Assembly: GCA_944389895.1 (NCBI GenBank)
Contig: CALXOA010000024.1
Location: forward strand, 1 to 37,628
Source: an uncultured Victivallis sp.
Lineage (GTDB): Bacteria > Verrucomicrobiota > Lentisphaeria > Victivallales > Victivallaceae
Length of the DNA: 37,628 nt
Direction: 5' to 3'
Shown: positions 9,801 through 17,176 of the stretch, piece after piece
How positions within the stretch are numbered: the stretch's first letter is position 1
Layout of the letters: each line of letters begins with the position of its first letter
Position numbers and translations under genes: made by a program
The notes under the pieces: model-generated
What the model saw: only the letters and a program-made list of their open reading frames with translations
Told to the model about the DNA's origin: nothing
Databases searched by the model: none

Positions 9801-11588
9801 ATCGCACATCGCCTCTATCTCTGTGATCCCGAGGGAGGCGTCAAGATGTATCTGAAAAAACAAAACATCGCTTTTGAGGAACTGGAGTCTCTCGACAAAC
9901 TTCCCGATTCCGGGGTGCTGATCGTCGGCCGCCGGGGACTCGCACTCACGCCGACCGTACCGGATTTCAATGCGGCGGCGGAAAGCGGTCTGAACGTGCT
10001 GATTCTGGAACAACCCATCTCCTGCTCCGCGGAATTGATGCAGACCCGGGTCCGGCACGCCTTCATCAACGCCGGGGGGCATCCGGTACTCAAGGATTTC
10101 GAAGACCGCGACTTCGCCAACTGGCGCGGCTGCGTCTCCCTTGCGGACGCCTATGAGATCAACCCAGCCGGGCACGGCTGGTCCGCCGCCGGCAACCGCA
10201 ACATGCTCGCCAGTTATGTATTCCGCCGTCCTTCACACGGTAATTTCCTGACGCTGCTCGGTTGTGGTTTCGACCTCTATCAGACTCCGCTTCTGGAGTA
10301 TCGCGCCCGCAACGGCAGCTGGATCGGTTCCCAGCTCGAACTGGTACCGCGCCTGGGAGTCGATCCGGTCGCAACCACCCTCTTTCACCGCATGATCTCC
10401 TATCTGGACAACCGCGGGGTCAGTGAAGGCAAAACCCTCTTCTTCGGGGGCGACGCCGGCCGGAAGCTGCTCAAGCGAATGAAAGTCCGGTATGACGAGA
10501 CGGAGAAGCTCCAGGAAGCGGCGCTGGCGGAAGCCGGGACGCTCCTGATCTCCGATCCCGATTTCAACACGCTGAAGCTCGCCGCCATGGCACTCAACAA
10601 CTTCGTCTGGAACGGCGGCAGAATCATCTATCTTCACACCGGCCGGGAGTTTGAATCGGTCTGGCTTCCGTTTCCGCTCAAAATCGAAACCGTCACCGCC
10701 CGCCAGGCACGGAACAATGCCGGACGGCCGGATGAGTTCTGGCGTTGCGGCTGGGACAACAACGACCTCTACTGGCATGATGAATTTCAAATCCCGGCAT
10801 TCCGGGAGATCCCGGAACAGGCCAACGCCTTCTCCCCCGGCGTCGTGATGGATCTTCCTCACGGCTCGGGACGCTTCACGCTGGTCTCCATCACCCCGGA
10901 TCTCTTCGACAACGCGCCTGCGACCGGAAAAACCTGCCGTTTCCTCTCCGCGCTGCTCTCCAATGCCGGAGTGAAAATCGACAACACCTCCACCGCCTAT
11001 CTCCCGAAAAAAGGAACCCTCGACTGCACCCTGGACCTGAGCGGATATGACTGGAGTTTCGCGCTCGACCCGGACAACAGGGGTCTGAGCGAGAAGGTGG
11101 AAACCGGGATCAACGGTTCGCTCCTCTGGCAGAGCGGGTTGATCGCAGATGGAGCTGAGGTGAAGGTCGGTGTGCCTTTCGAATACTTCCTCCGCCGGGA
11201 ATACGACGGCTACGCCTGGTACCGGCTCGAACTGGAGTTGCCGCCGGAGTTCCGGACGGCGCAGCAACTTTACCTGAGTCTCGGCGGAATCGACGACTTT
11301 GACGAAACCTTCTTCAACGGCGTCAAGGTCGGTCAGACCGGTCGTGAGGTCGCCTCCTGGTGGATGGCACCCCGGCTCTATACGATTCCCGGAAAACTGC
11401 TCAAACCCGGCAAGAATCTGCTTGTGATACGGGTGTTCGACGAAAAAGGCGAAGGTGGGATCAACCGTCTCCCGGTCGCCCTCTCGAATCGTCCGGCAGT
11501 GAGCGGGCAACGCGGCTGGAAGACCCCATATCAGGAAGGGACACGCCGCGATTACGATTACAATCCGGATCCGGTACGGCAGTATTGA
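6804..11588 (+). CDS. Giant secreted GH2-like glycoside hydrolase
   Basis: A 1,594-residue protein. The ATG at 6804 follows GGAAAG and begins a signal peptide (MRKMTLSVALLLSVPLAAA); the longer open frame to 6717 would bury it. Domains in order: an N-terminal beta-sandwich (about 22-190), a GH2 sugar-binding domain (about 215-395, including FHAWYKRTLDVPAEW and FFLNGKKLG), an Ig-like domain (about 395-475), a TIM barrel (about 475-770), two or more further domains (about 770-1400), and a C-terminal galactose-binding-like sandwich (about 1440-1570, containing DDFDETFFNG). E713 in VGEHN is a candidate nucleophile. The usual Asn-Glu acid/base pair appears as Asn601-Phe602, so the mechanism or activity may differ. 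It is about 600 residues longer than LacZ. It is the last gene of the regulator-pseudopilin cluster. The substrate is unknown. Confidence 0.8.
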   Translation: MRKMTLSVALLLSVPLAAAELFRIDFPDAGSIEKFPIWQNKSKVVRSYAPGVVPDSTVKGSVKFVVETGRNHSAESTPVFPAKVKIISGERYRLRVRLMSPEKLTFAFHLLLDKAPWTRLSDHATARVVTEPGKWQTATMEFNADFDVNGSVRAPAFFLGELTPGQTLYVADAVLEGPDHPPVRLFSFADEPMLKNPSSRKNWSYSAAWKQKNGLRETVSLCGLWDFAPAESDRTPMPAPGAEEWANFVVPGHWRGGNISNFVHAGDGKPISEFKGKPIRNIFHAWYKRTLDVPAEWRGDKVILQFNRIDAGGEFFLNGKKLGDSSGFILEKEGSFDVTDLLRYGEKNEFSLRVDTDETRKGGIMGYVYLKRIPTRNFGSPHVTTSFTNRNITLAFRNPTARSGMLEAVIRDAKTGEKVFRKDAIPFHGEPLRFDFITPKLWSPESPDLYYLDLTLTEDGKTIDATTIRFGFAEFAVQGPDYLLNGRKINLFCDTAYDGGYWTVDWKMGPEHLRRELRTMRAMNLNAAYFHPDMPKELLDIFDEEGVLLIGASHIPYNDHMKLSDEEALNVFRRKIAELKSSDRYDNHPSHAAFLIDVWYNFHSGTTNPEYIGLRDGTKSYPAFDRNGATIVRENRDPNLEGERGARKKRLDRIAQLFKENFPGKLVLTGGSGEVGDAYAAHAYHTWGAPYEELRALFRRYSLQREVPIFVGEHNIPYPGSLYSIFNFSAAGADPLSMENFARYAGNDGYRWRAIYGRRALHDYGPMSVQDSRTDRDRDGSYHITSDLYCELLNRSLNTIIPGWRLSGVNGIGFFGYVLGGHFALAGRSVPRYRELPDDLSRPDFYPEYLPGGASPDGFGNFDAVFRLKPTLAAASLLRVTAPLFTEFCEVGEDPYGIDHAWFGGETLRKKLLVINDSAQKREFDCRVTLRTANNDVLASFSRKLRLAPGSRDTIPVEIPLPAVVSRRNIRLQALVSDGELKAYATLPIEIFPQPEAIKIAHRLYLCDPEGGVKMYLKKQNIAFEELESLDKLPDSGVLIVGRRGLALTPTVPDFNAAAESGLNVLILEQPISCSAELMQTRVRHAFINAGGHPVLKDFEDRDFANWRGCVSLADAYEINPAGHGWSAAGNRNMLASYVFRRPSHGNFLTLLGCGFDLYQTPLLEYRARNGSWIGSQLELVPRLGVDPVATTLFHRMISYLDNRGVSEGKTLFFGGDAGRKLLKRMKVRYDETEKLQEAALAEAGTLLISDPDFNTLKLAAMALNNFVWNGGRIIYLHTGREFESVWLPFPLKIETVTARQARNNAGRPDEFWRCGWDNNDLYWHDEFQIPAFREIPEQANAFSPGVVMDLPHGSGRFTLVSITPDLFDNAPATGKTCRFLSALLSNAGVKIDNTSTAYLPKKGTLDCTLDLSGYDWSFALDPDNRGLSEKVETGINGSLLWQSGLIADGAEVKVGVPFEYFLRREYDGYAWYRLELELPPEFRTAQQLYLSLGGIDDFDETFFNGVKVGQTGREVASWWMAPRLYTIPGKLLKPGKNLLVIRVFDEKGEGGINRLPVALSNRPAVSGQRGWKTPYQEGTRRDYDYNPDPVRQY

Positions 11589-11624
11589 CGACTCACTCCC
11601 GCGCCCGAAAACGCGGAACGGCCA

Positions 11625-11662
11625 GGTGGTGAAGGTGCGCTGCGGCATACACCTTCACCACC
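11625..11662 (+). terminator. 13-bp perfect hairpin, possible terminator
   Basis: GGTGGTGAAGGTG (11625-11637) and CACCTTCACCACC (11650-11662) form a perfect 13-bp stem with a 12-nt loop, 37 bp after the GH2-like gene. No T-run follows, so it is not a classical intrinsic terminator. It may stop or protect the end of the GH2 transcript and insulate the sulfatase promoter downstream. Confidence 0.5.
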
Positions 11663-11695
11663 GCCGTAAACTCCCCGGAATGCCTCCGGTCGGCG

Positions 11696-11728
11696 CAAAA
11701 TGATATGCTTCATCCGATCCTGTTATTG
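11696..11728 (+). promoter_or_regulatory. Candidate AraC-family activator site, copy 1
   Basis: This 33-nt element matches 27 of 33 positions with 15614-15646, the only other place I found it. Both copies begin CAAA, contain TTCATC and end TGTTATTG, whose last TTG is also the start of the -35 box. The place directly upstream of and overlapping -35 is typical for AraC-type activators. The AraC gene at 14674-15549 is the obvious candidate binder; this is inferred. Confidence 0.6.
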
Positions 11729-11754
11729 CCGGACGGGACCGGAGATGGTATCTT
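11726..11754 (+). promoter_or_regulatory. Promoter of sulfatase operon 1
   Basis: TTGCCG (11726-11731) and TATCTT (11749-11754) are 17 bp apart. Both hexamers are weak, consistent with a promoter needing an activator. The equivalent promoter of operon 2 has the same spacing relative to the same conserved element. Confidence 0.55.
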
Positions 11755-11780
11755 GTAGACGATAACTGGAGGTTTTCCGT

Positions 11781-13199
11781 ATGACACGACATCCGAACAT
11801 CGTCTTTATTCTGATGGATGACATGGGGTGGAAGGATCTCGGCTGCATGGGCAGCGACTTCTACGAAACCCCGAACCTCGACCGGCTGGCGGCACAGGGT
11901 ATGCTTTTCACCGACGCCTACGCCGCCTGCCCGGTCTGCTCTCCGACCCGCGCCAGCATTCTGAGCGGGAAATATCCGGCCCGGGTCGGCGTGACCGACT
12001 GGATCGATCACGCCGGGGGCACGCATCCGCTGCGCGGCTGTCTGATCGACGCGCCCTACCTGAAACAGTTGCCGCTCACGGAACACTCCCTTGCCGCGGC
12101 GCTGCGCGAGGGCAACTATCAGACCTGGCACATCGGCAAATGGCATCTCGGCGGGGAACCGTACCGCCCGGAACAGCACGGGTTCGACATCAACATCGGC
12201 GGCTGCCATTACGGCCATCCTCCCGCCGGTTATTTCAGTCCGTGGCGGATTCCGACGCTGGAGGACCGCAAGCCCGGAGAATATCTGCCCGATCGGCTCA
12301 CCGATGAGGCGTTGCACCTGATCGGACGCCGTGATCCGGAGCGGCCTTTTTTCCTGAATCTCTGGTATTACTGCGTTCATACGCCGATTCAGGCGAAACC
12401 GGAGAAAATTGAGAAGTTCCGCAGGAAAGCCCGCCGGATGGGACTTGACCGGCTCGATCCCTTCGTCGAGGGAGAATACTTTCCGACCGAGGACAAACGG
12501 GATCTGCGCGTCCGGCGCCGGATCCTTCAGTCCGATCCGGTTTACGCGGCGATGATCGAAAGTGTCGATGAAAACATCGGCAGACTGCTCAGACGGCTCG
12601 AAACGGAAAACCTCGCCGATGATACGGTCGTGATCTTCACTTCGGACAACGGTGGACTCGCCACCGCGGAGGGCTCCCCGACCTGCAACGCACCGCTCTC
12701 GGAAGGGAAAGGGTGGATGTATGAAGGAGGGACCCGCGAGCCGCTGCTGGTCCGCGTCCCGGGCCTGACCGTCCCCGGTTCCCGCTGTGAAGTCCCGGTG
12801 ACCTCTCCGGATTTCTACCCGACGCTGCTGGAGTTGGCCGGACTGCCGCCGAAGCCGGAACAACACGTTGACGGAGTTTCGTTTGTTCCGCTTCTGCGCG
12901 GAGAAACGGAACTGCCCCGCGAAGCGATTTTCTGGCACTACCCGCATTACGGGAACCAGGGAGGAACACCCGGCAGTTCCGTTCGAAGCGGGGAGTGGAA
13001 ACTGATCGAATTTTTCGAGGACGGCCGATTGGAACTCTACCACCTTCGCCGCGATCCCGGCGAAGCGCACAACCTCGCTGAATCGGAATCGGAAACCACC
13101 GTCCGGCTCCACACTCAACTGCGCAACTGGCGCCGAGAGGTCGAAGCACTTCTGCCCGCAGTCAATCCCCACCCCTTCACCCGGAAGGAACCGGTATGA
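11781..13199 (+). CDS. Sulfatase, S1 family (CSPTR active site), no signal peptide
   Basis: A 472-residue sulfatase of the alkaline-phosphatase superfamily, hydrolysing sulfate esters. GGAGG precedes the ATG at a good distance. The sequence starts directly with the first strand (NIVFILMDD), with metal-binding D13/D14, so there is no signal peptide. C53 in CSPTR is the residue converted to formylglycine, with R57 of the same motif. GKWHLG near 120, a VHTP motif near 200, FTSDNGG near 290 and the EGGTREP segment near 315 are the usual active-site and metal-binding blocks and make this the most classical of the six sulfatases here. It is the first gene of operon 1 and overlaps the next sulfatase by 4 nt. 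The sugar substrate cannot be read from the sequence. Confidence 0.95.
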   Translation: MTRHPNIVFILMDDMGWKDLGCMGSDFYETPNLDRLAAQGMLFTDAYAACPVCSPTRASILSGKYPARVGVTDWIDHAGGTHPLRGCLIDAPYLKQLPLTEHSLAAALREGNYQTWHIGKWHLGGEPYRPEQHGFDINIGGCHYGHPPAGYFSPWRIPTLEDRKPGEYLPDRLTDEALHLIGRRDPERPFFLNLWYYCVHTPIQAKPEKIEKFRRKARRMGLDRLDPFVEGEYFPTEDKRDLRVRRRILQSDPVYAAMIESVDENIGRLLRRLETENLADDTVVIFTSDNGGLATAEGSPTCNAPLSEGKGWMYEGGTREPLLVRVPGLTVPGSRCEVPVTSPDFYPTLLELAGLPPKPEQHVDGVSFVPLLRGETELPREAIFWHYPHYGNQGGTPGSSVRSGEWKLIEFFEDGRLELYHLRRDPGEAHNLAESESETTVRLHTQLRNWRREVEALLPAVNPHPFTRKEPV

Positions 13200-14686
13200 A
13201 AAAGCAACCGAACATCCTCCTCTTTTTCACCGACATGCAGCGGTTCGACACGATTCACGCGCTCGGCAATCCGGTGATCCGGACGCCGAACCTCGACCGG
13301 CTGGTCCGGGAAGGAACCGCTTTCACCGCCGCCTACACGCCGTCGCCGGTCTGTGTTCCGGCCCGCTGTTCGATGCACTACGGGTGCTATCCGGCCCGGA
13401 CCGGAGTTGCCGACAACACCGCAATGCCACCGGACAACGGCGATTCGATGCCGGGCGCGCTGCATGCGCTCGGATACCACACCGCGGCGATCGGCAAGTG
13501 TCATTTCACCCCGGACAAAACGGCGAAACGCGGTTTCGATTTCCGGTTGATTCAGGAAGAGTGTTGTTCCGATCCCTCCACCGACGACTACTGTCGCTGG
13601 CTCTCCGAGCGCGGTTCCGACTGCGATGAACCGCACGGCACCCGGGGGGAAATGTACTACATCCCGCAGATCTCGCTCCACCCCGCCGCCGAACACCCGT
13701 CGCAGTGGATCGGCGACCGGACCATCGATTTTCTGCGGGAACGACGGGGAAATCGACAGTCTTGGTTCCTTTTTTCGAGTTTCATCCATCCGCATCCACC
13801 GTTCGCGCCGCCGAAGCCGTGGCACAAACTCTACCGTTCACCTTCGATGCCGCTGCCGGAAGTGCCCGGGGATTCCGAATCGCTCCTCTGCTGGATCAAC
13901 CGGGTTCAGAACCGCTACAAGTATCGCGATCAGGGAATCGACCGCCAGCTTTTACGCAACATCAAGGCGTATTACTACGCCACGATCTCCTTCGTCGATT
14001 TCCAGATCAGCCGGATCCTCGCGGATCTGGAAAAGAACGGAGAACTCGATGAAACTCTGATCGTTTTCGCCTCCGATCACGGCGAATATCTCGGCGATTA
14101 CAACTGCTTCGGCAAACGCGGGATGCATGATGCCGCGGCCCGGATTCCGCTGCTGGTCCGCGGTCCGGGGTTCCCGGCCGGCGAACGTTGTGCGACGCCG
14201 GCATCGCTGGTCGATCTCTTCCCGACCTTTCTCGCCGCGGCGGGCGGCGATCCGGCGAGGTACAGCCTCGACGGGGAGGATCTCCACACCCTCGCCACAG
14301 GCGCTCTGGAACACCGGATCGTCTTTTCGCAGTTCGGTAATGAACCGGAATCCCTTCACATGGCGGTCAGTCGGGAGTTCAAATACATTCATTCCGCCCC
14401 GGACCGGCGGGAGTGGCTGTTCGACCGGATTAACGATCCGGGCGAAACACGCAACCGGGTTGGTCTGGTCGCCTGTTCCGAAGCCCGCGCAAGGCTCCGG
14501 CTGGCCCTGCTGAATTTTCTGGAGCGCCACAAGGTGGAGAGCGCGTATCTCAAGAGAGACGGGGTGCTCGACTGGCGGGAACATCCCCGCTTCGACGACG
14601 CTTATCTGGCCGATCCCGACGCCGGACTTCTGTTTCAGGATCACGAACTCTTCCCGCCGGAGTTTCCCGAAGGCTACACGCCGTGA
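13196..14686 (+). CDS. Sulfatase, S1 family (CVPAR active site), no signal peptide
   Basis: A 496-residue sulfatase whose ATG overlaps the previous stop codon (ATGA), so translation is coupled. D13 in LFFTDMQR is the first metal ligand, C53 in CVPAR is the formylglycine precursor, and GKCHF near 100, an HPHPP segment near 200 and ASDHGEYLGD near 300 complete the active site. There is no signal peptide. The tail, about residues 430-496, is longer than in its upstream partner. The gene ends operon 1, and its last 13 bp overlap the convergent AraC gene, so transcripts from the two sides would interfere. The substrate is unknown; the pair probably attacks two sulfate positions on one glycan. Confidence 0.94.
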   Translation: MKKQPNILLFFTDMQRFDTIHALGNPVIRTPNLDRLVREGTAFTAAYTPSPVCVPARCSMHYGCYPARTGVADNTAMPPDNGDSMPGALHALGYHTAAIGKCHFTPDKTAKRGFDFRLIQEECCSDPSTDDYCRWLSERGSDCDEPHGTRGEMYYIPQISLHPAAEHPSQWIGDRTIDFLRERRGNRQSWFLFSSFIHPHPPFAPPKPWHKLYRSPSMPLPEVPGDSESLLCWINRVQNRYKYRDQGIDRQLLRNIKAYYYATISFVDFQISRILADLEKNGELDETLIVFASDHGEYLGDYNCFGKRGMHDAAARIPLLVRGPGFPAGERCATPASLVDLFPTFLAAAGGDPARYSLDGEDLHTLATGALEHRIVFSQFGNEPESLHMAVSREFKYIHSAPDRREWLFDRINDPGETRNRVGLVACSEARARLRLALLNFLERHKVESAYLKRDGVLDWREHPRFDDAYLADPDAGLLFQDHELFPPEFPEGYTP

Positions 14687-15549
14687 CGGGCCCGCCCCGG
14701 AGAAACGCCGTAACGATCCCGGAAACGGGCGACAAAATAGCTGCAGTTATGAAATCCGACCGCAGCGGCAACCTCTTTCACACTCATGGTGCTGTACTGC
14801 AGCAGCTCTGCGGCAGCCTTCAAACGGACGCGATTGAGATAGTCGGAAAAATTGCTGTTGCAATGGCGGATCAGCAGTGCGGTCAGATGGCTCTCGCTGA
14901 CTCCGGCCGCGACGGCGGCATCCCGGCGGGCGATGTCAGACGTGTAATGGCGTTCAACAACGCGGCGGAAACGCTCCAGAGCCGCCGGTTCTCCGGGGTC
15001 GTCCCGGGCCGCGAGCTGCTTCTCCAGCAGATACACCAGCTCGGTCAGAACCGCCTTGGCCTTCAGAATCAACAGCGGCGCATACGGAGTCACACGCCAG
15101 GCCGACCCGATTTCCCGGAACATCTCCTCCGCCCTCCGGCGCTGCGGATCGACGATGGACAAATGAAAGGGAAAAGCCGGAAGTCCCTCCAGCCGCACGG
15201 GTTCCTCGGCATACTCCCAGTAGTCGCCGGCCATGCTCTCGGTACTGCGGTTGCGGACGCTCAGCTGCCGGTCGGAAACCTCGTGCCACGAAAAACACAT
15301 CGTCGCCGCAGTCAGAGGCACACCCGGATCGCTCCGGAACTCATATTGCACACCGGGGCCGTACATGGACAACACACCGGGTTCAAGTCGATACTCATCG
15401 TCACCGATCCGTCCCCGCCCGCTTCCGGCAACGATGTACAACAGCTGATGCGCATACATGTAGCTCGGCCCCATCCGGAAGGCCTCCCAGCGCATGTAAT
15501 TGGCTCCACGCGGTATCGGATTGAGTTTCAGTCGTTCGATCGTCTGCAT
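14674..15549 (-). CDS. AraC-family transcriptional regulator
   Basis: A 291-residue regulator. Residues about 1-150 form a cupin-like ligand-binding domain (HQLLYIVAGSGRGRIG, then LEPGVLSMYGPG). Residues about 190-290 form the double helix-turn-helix DNA-binding domain of AraC/XylS: first HTH around AAVAAGVSESHLTALL, second around VKEVAAAVGFHNCSYFVARF, ending RYGVSPGRAR. It is divergent from sulfatase operon 2 (196 bp between starts) and convergent with operon 1, overlapping its last gene by 13 bp. The conserved 33-bp element before both operons is its likely target, so it would switch on all six sulfatases and the maturase when a sulfated sugar is present. The ATG has only a weak ribosome-binding site. 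Confidence 0.93.
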   Translation of the reverse strand: MQTIERLKLNPIPRGANYMRWEAFRMGPSYMYAHQLLYIVAGSGRGRIGDDEYRLEPGVLSMYGPGVQYEFRSDPGVPLTAATMCFSWHEVSDRQLSVRNRSTESMAGDYWEYAEEPVRLEGLPAFPFHLSIVDPQRRRAEEMFREIGSAWRVTPYAPLLILKAKAVLTELVYLLEKQLAARDDPGEPAALERFRRVVERHYTSDIARRDAAVAAGVSESHLTALLIRHCNSNFSDYLNRVRLKAAAELLQYSTMSVKEVAAAVGFHNCSYFVARFRDRYGVSPGRARHGV

Positions 15550-15613
15550 GATGATTCATCCATTTTTTATAAAAAAGCACGTTATGCCCCACATTTCAAG
15601 AAGTTCACCATCC

Positions 15614-15646
15614 CAAACTGACATGTTTCATCGAATCATGTTATTG
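15614..15646 (+). promoter_or_regulatory. Candidate AraC-family activator site, copy 2
   Basis: This copy lies in the araC/sulfatase divergent gap and matches 11696-11728 at 27 of 33 positions. Within it CATGTT occurs twice, 15 bp apart (15622 and 15637), a possible pair of half-sites. Its final TTG is the first half of the -35 box of operon 2. Confidence 0.65.
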
Positions 15647-15672
15647 AAAAACCGCCGTCTCCGGCCTATGTT
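15644..15672 (+). promoter_or_regulatory. Promoter of sulfatase operon 2
   Basis: TTGAAA (15644-15649) and TATGTT (15667-15672) with a 17-bp spacer sit immediately downstream of the conserved element, the same arrangement as before operon 1. The start codon is 74 bp further on. Confidence 0.6.
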
Positions 15673-15745
15673 ATCGGTCAAAGGCAAATATCCCCCCGGG
15701 AAAGATGAATACGCAACTTCAAACCGTTCAAGGTGAACTCAAACG

Positions 15746-17176
15746 ATGAACGAACGCCCGAATGTTCTGCTGATCGTGGTCGATCAGATGCGGCGCGACG
15801 CACTGGGGCTGAACCATCCCGGTTTCGCATATACGCCGCACCTGGATCAGCTCGCGCGCGAGGGTGTCAACTTCACCCGCGCCTACTCTGCCTGTCCGAG
15901 CTGCATCGCAGCACGAGCGACGCTGCTGACCGGGCTGAAGCATGAGAACCACGGCTTCACGGGATATGCCTCGGAGCCGGAGTGGCGCTACCCGGTCACT
16001 CTGCCCGGCGTGCTTGCCGATGCCGGATATCATACGCAGTGCGTCGGGAAAATGCATGTTGAACCGCCCCGGGCTCTCGTCGGATTTCACAACGTCGTGC
16101 TGCATGATGGTTTTCTGCATGACAAGCGCAGAAAGTATCGCGATCCGGTCGAATATGACGATTACCTTCCCGATCTGCGCCGCGAACTCGGTCCCGGTGC
16201 CGACATCTGCGACTGCGGAATCGGCTGCAACGGTTATGCGACCCGCTGCTGGCCGTGGGATGAACGGCTTCATCCGACCAGCTGGGTAACGACCCGGAGC
16301 ATCGAATTTCTGCGCCGCCGGGATCCGACGAAGCCGTTCTTCCTGAAAGTCTCCTACCACCGCCCGCATTCGCCGCTGGATCCCCCGCCGTCATACTTTT
16401 CCATGTACGAGGGACGAAAGCTGCCGGATCCTCTTCAGGGAGATTGGACGCATTTCCTGCGGAACTGCCCGAACCCCGAAAATCCGGTTCCGGAAGAGAA
16501 GCACTTCCGCGACCGCGCCCGGCGCGCCTACTGCGCACTCGTCACCCAGATCGACCATGAATTGAACCGACTTTTCATCGAACTCGGCGATCTGAACCTG
16601 TGGGAGAATCTGTTGATTCTTTTCGTTTCCGACCACGGGGATCTCCTTTATGACCACGGCATGGTACGCAAATCACTGCCTTTCGAAGGGTGCGCGGGGA
16701 TTCCACTCTTCCTGCGGCTGCCGCGCTCAATGCGAGGCGGCCGTGAAGGAATCATCGACCGGCGACTCGCCGAACTGCGCGATATCTTCCCGACCATCTG
16801 CGAGGTCTGCGGCCTCGAAGCGCCTGCCGGACTCGACGGGGAAAGTCTGCTGGCGCCGGAAAGCCGCCGGAAATATCTCCACGGCGAACACGCGAACGGC
16901 GAACTCTCAAACCAGTGGCTGACCGACGGCGATGAAAAATACTGCTGGTTCCCGCACGACGGCCGGGAGCTCCTCTTCGACCTGGGTGCGGATCCCGGGG
17001 AACTGCACGACCTGTCGGCGGAACGGACGGAACGGACGGCGTTCTGGCGCGAAAGGCTGGTGCAGGAGCTCGCCGATCGTCCGGAACATTATGTGTTGAA
17101 CGGTCACCTCCGTCCGGGCAGCGAATCACGCACTTCGCTGCCCTGGGCCGGAATCGGAAAGGAAAGAGTCTCATGA
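15746..17176 (+). CDS. Sulfatase, S1 family (CIAAR active site), no signal peptide
   Basis: A 476-residue sulfatase preceded by AAGGTGA. D13 in LIVVDQMRRD is a metal ligand. C53 begins CIAAR, the rarer C-x-A-x-R form of the formylglycine motif, instead of C-x-P-x-R. GKMHV near 105, YHRPHSPL near 200 and VSDHGDLLYDHG near 300 are the remaining active-site blocks, and MVRKSLPFEG supplies the conserved Lys. No signal peptide is present. It is the first gene of operon 2 and overlaps the next sulfatase by 4 nt. Its position next to a dedicated maturase suggests that the unusual motif is still modified in this host. Confidence 0.93.
   Translation: MNERPNVLLIVVDQMRRDALGLNHPGFAYTPHLDQLAREGVNFTRAYSACPSCIAARATLLTGLKHENHGFTGYASEPEWRYPVTLPGVLADAGYHTQCVGKMHVEPPRALVGFHNVVLHDGFLHDKRRKYRDPVEYDDYLPDLRRELGPGADICDCGIGCNGYATRCWPWDERLHPTSWVTTRSIEFLRRRDPTKPFFLKVSYHRPHSPLDPPPSYFSMYEGRKLPDPLQGDWTHFLRNCPNPENPVPEEKHFRDRARRAYCALVTQIDHELNRLFIELGDLNLWENLLILFVSDHGDLLYDHGMVRKSLPFEGCAGIPLFLRLPRSMRGGREGIIDRRLAELRDIFPTICEVCGLEAPAGLDGESLLAPESRRKYLHGEHANGELSNQWLTDGDEKYCWFPHDGRELLFDLGADPGELHDLSAERTERTAFWRERLVQELADRPEHYVLNGHLRPGSESRTSLPWAGIGKERVS

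Noticed and set aside
6822..11648. Large minus-strand ORFs (609, 427 and 471 residues) under the GH2-like gene
   Set aside because: Antisense shadows caused by the GC-rich codon use of the GH2 gene; their sequences have no domain logic.
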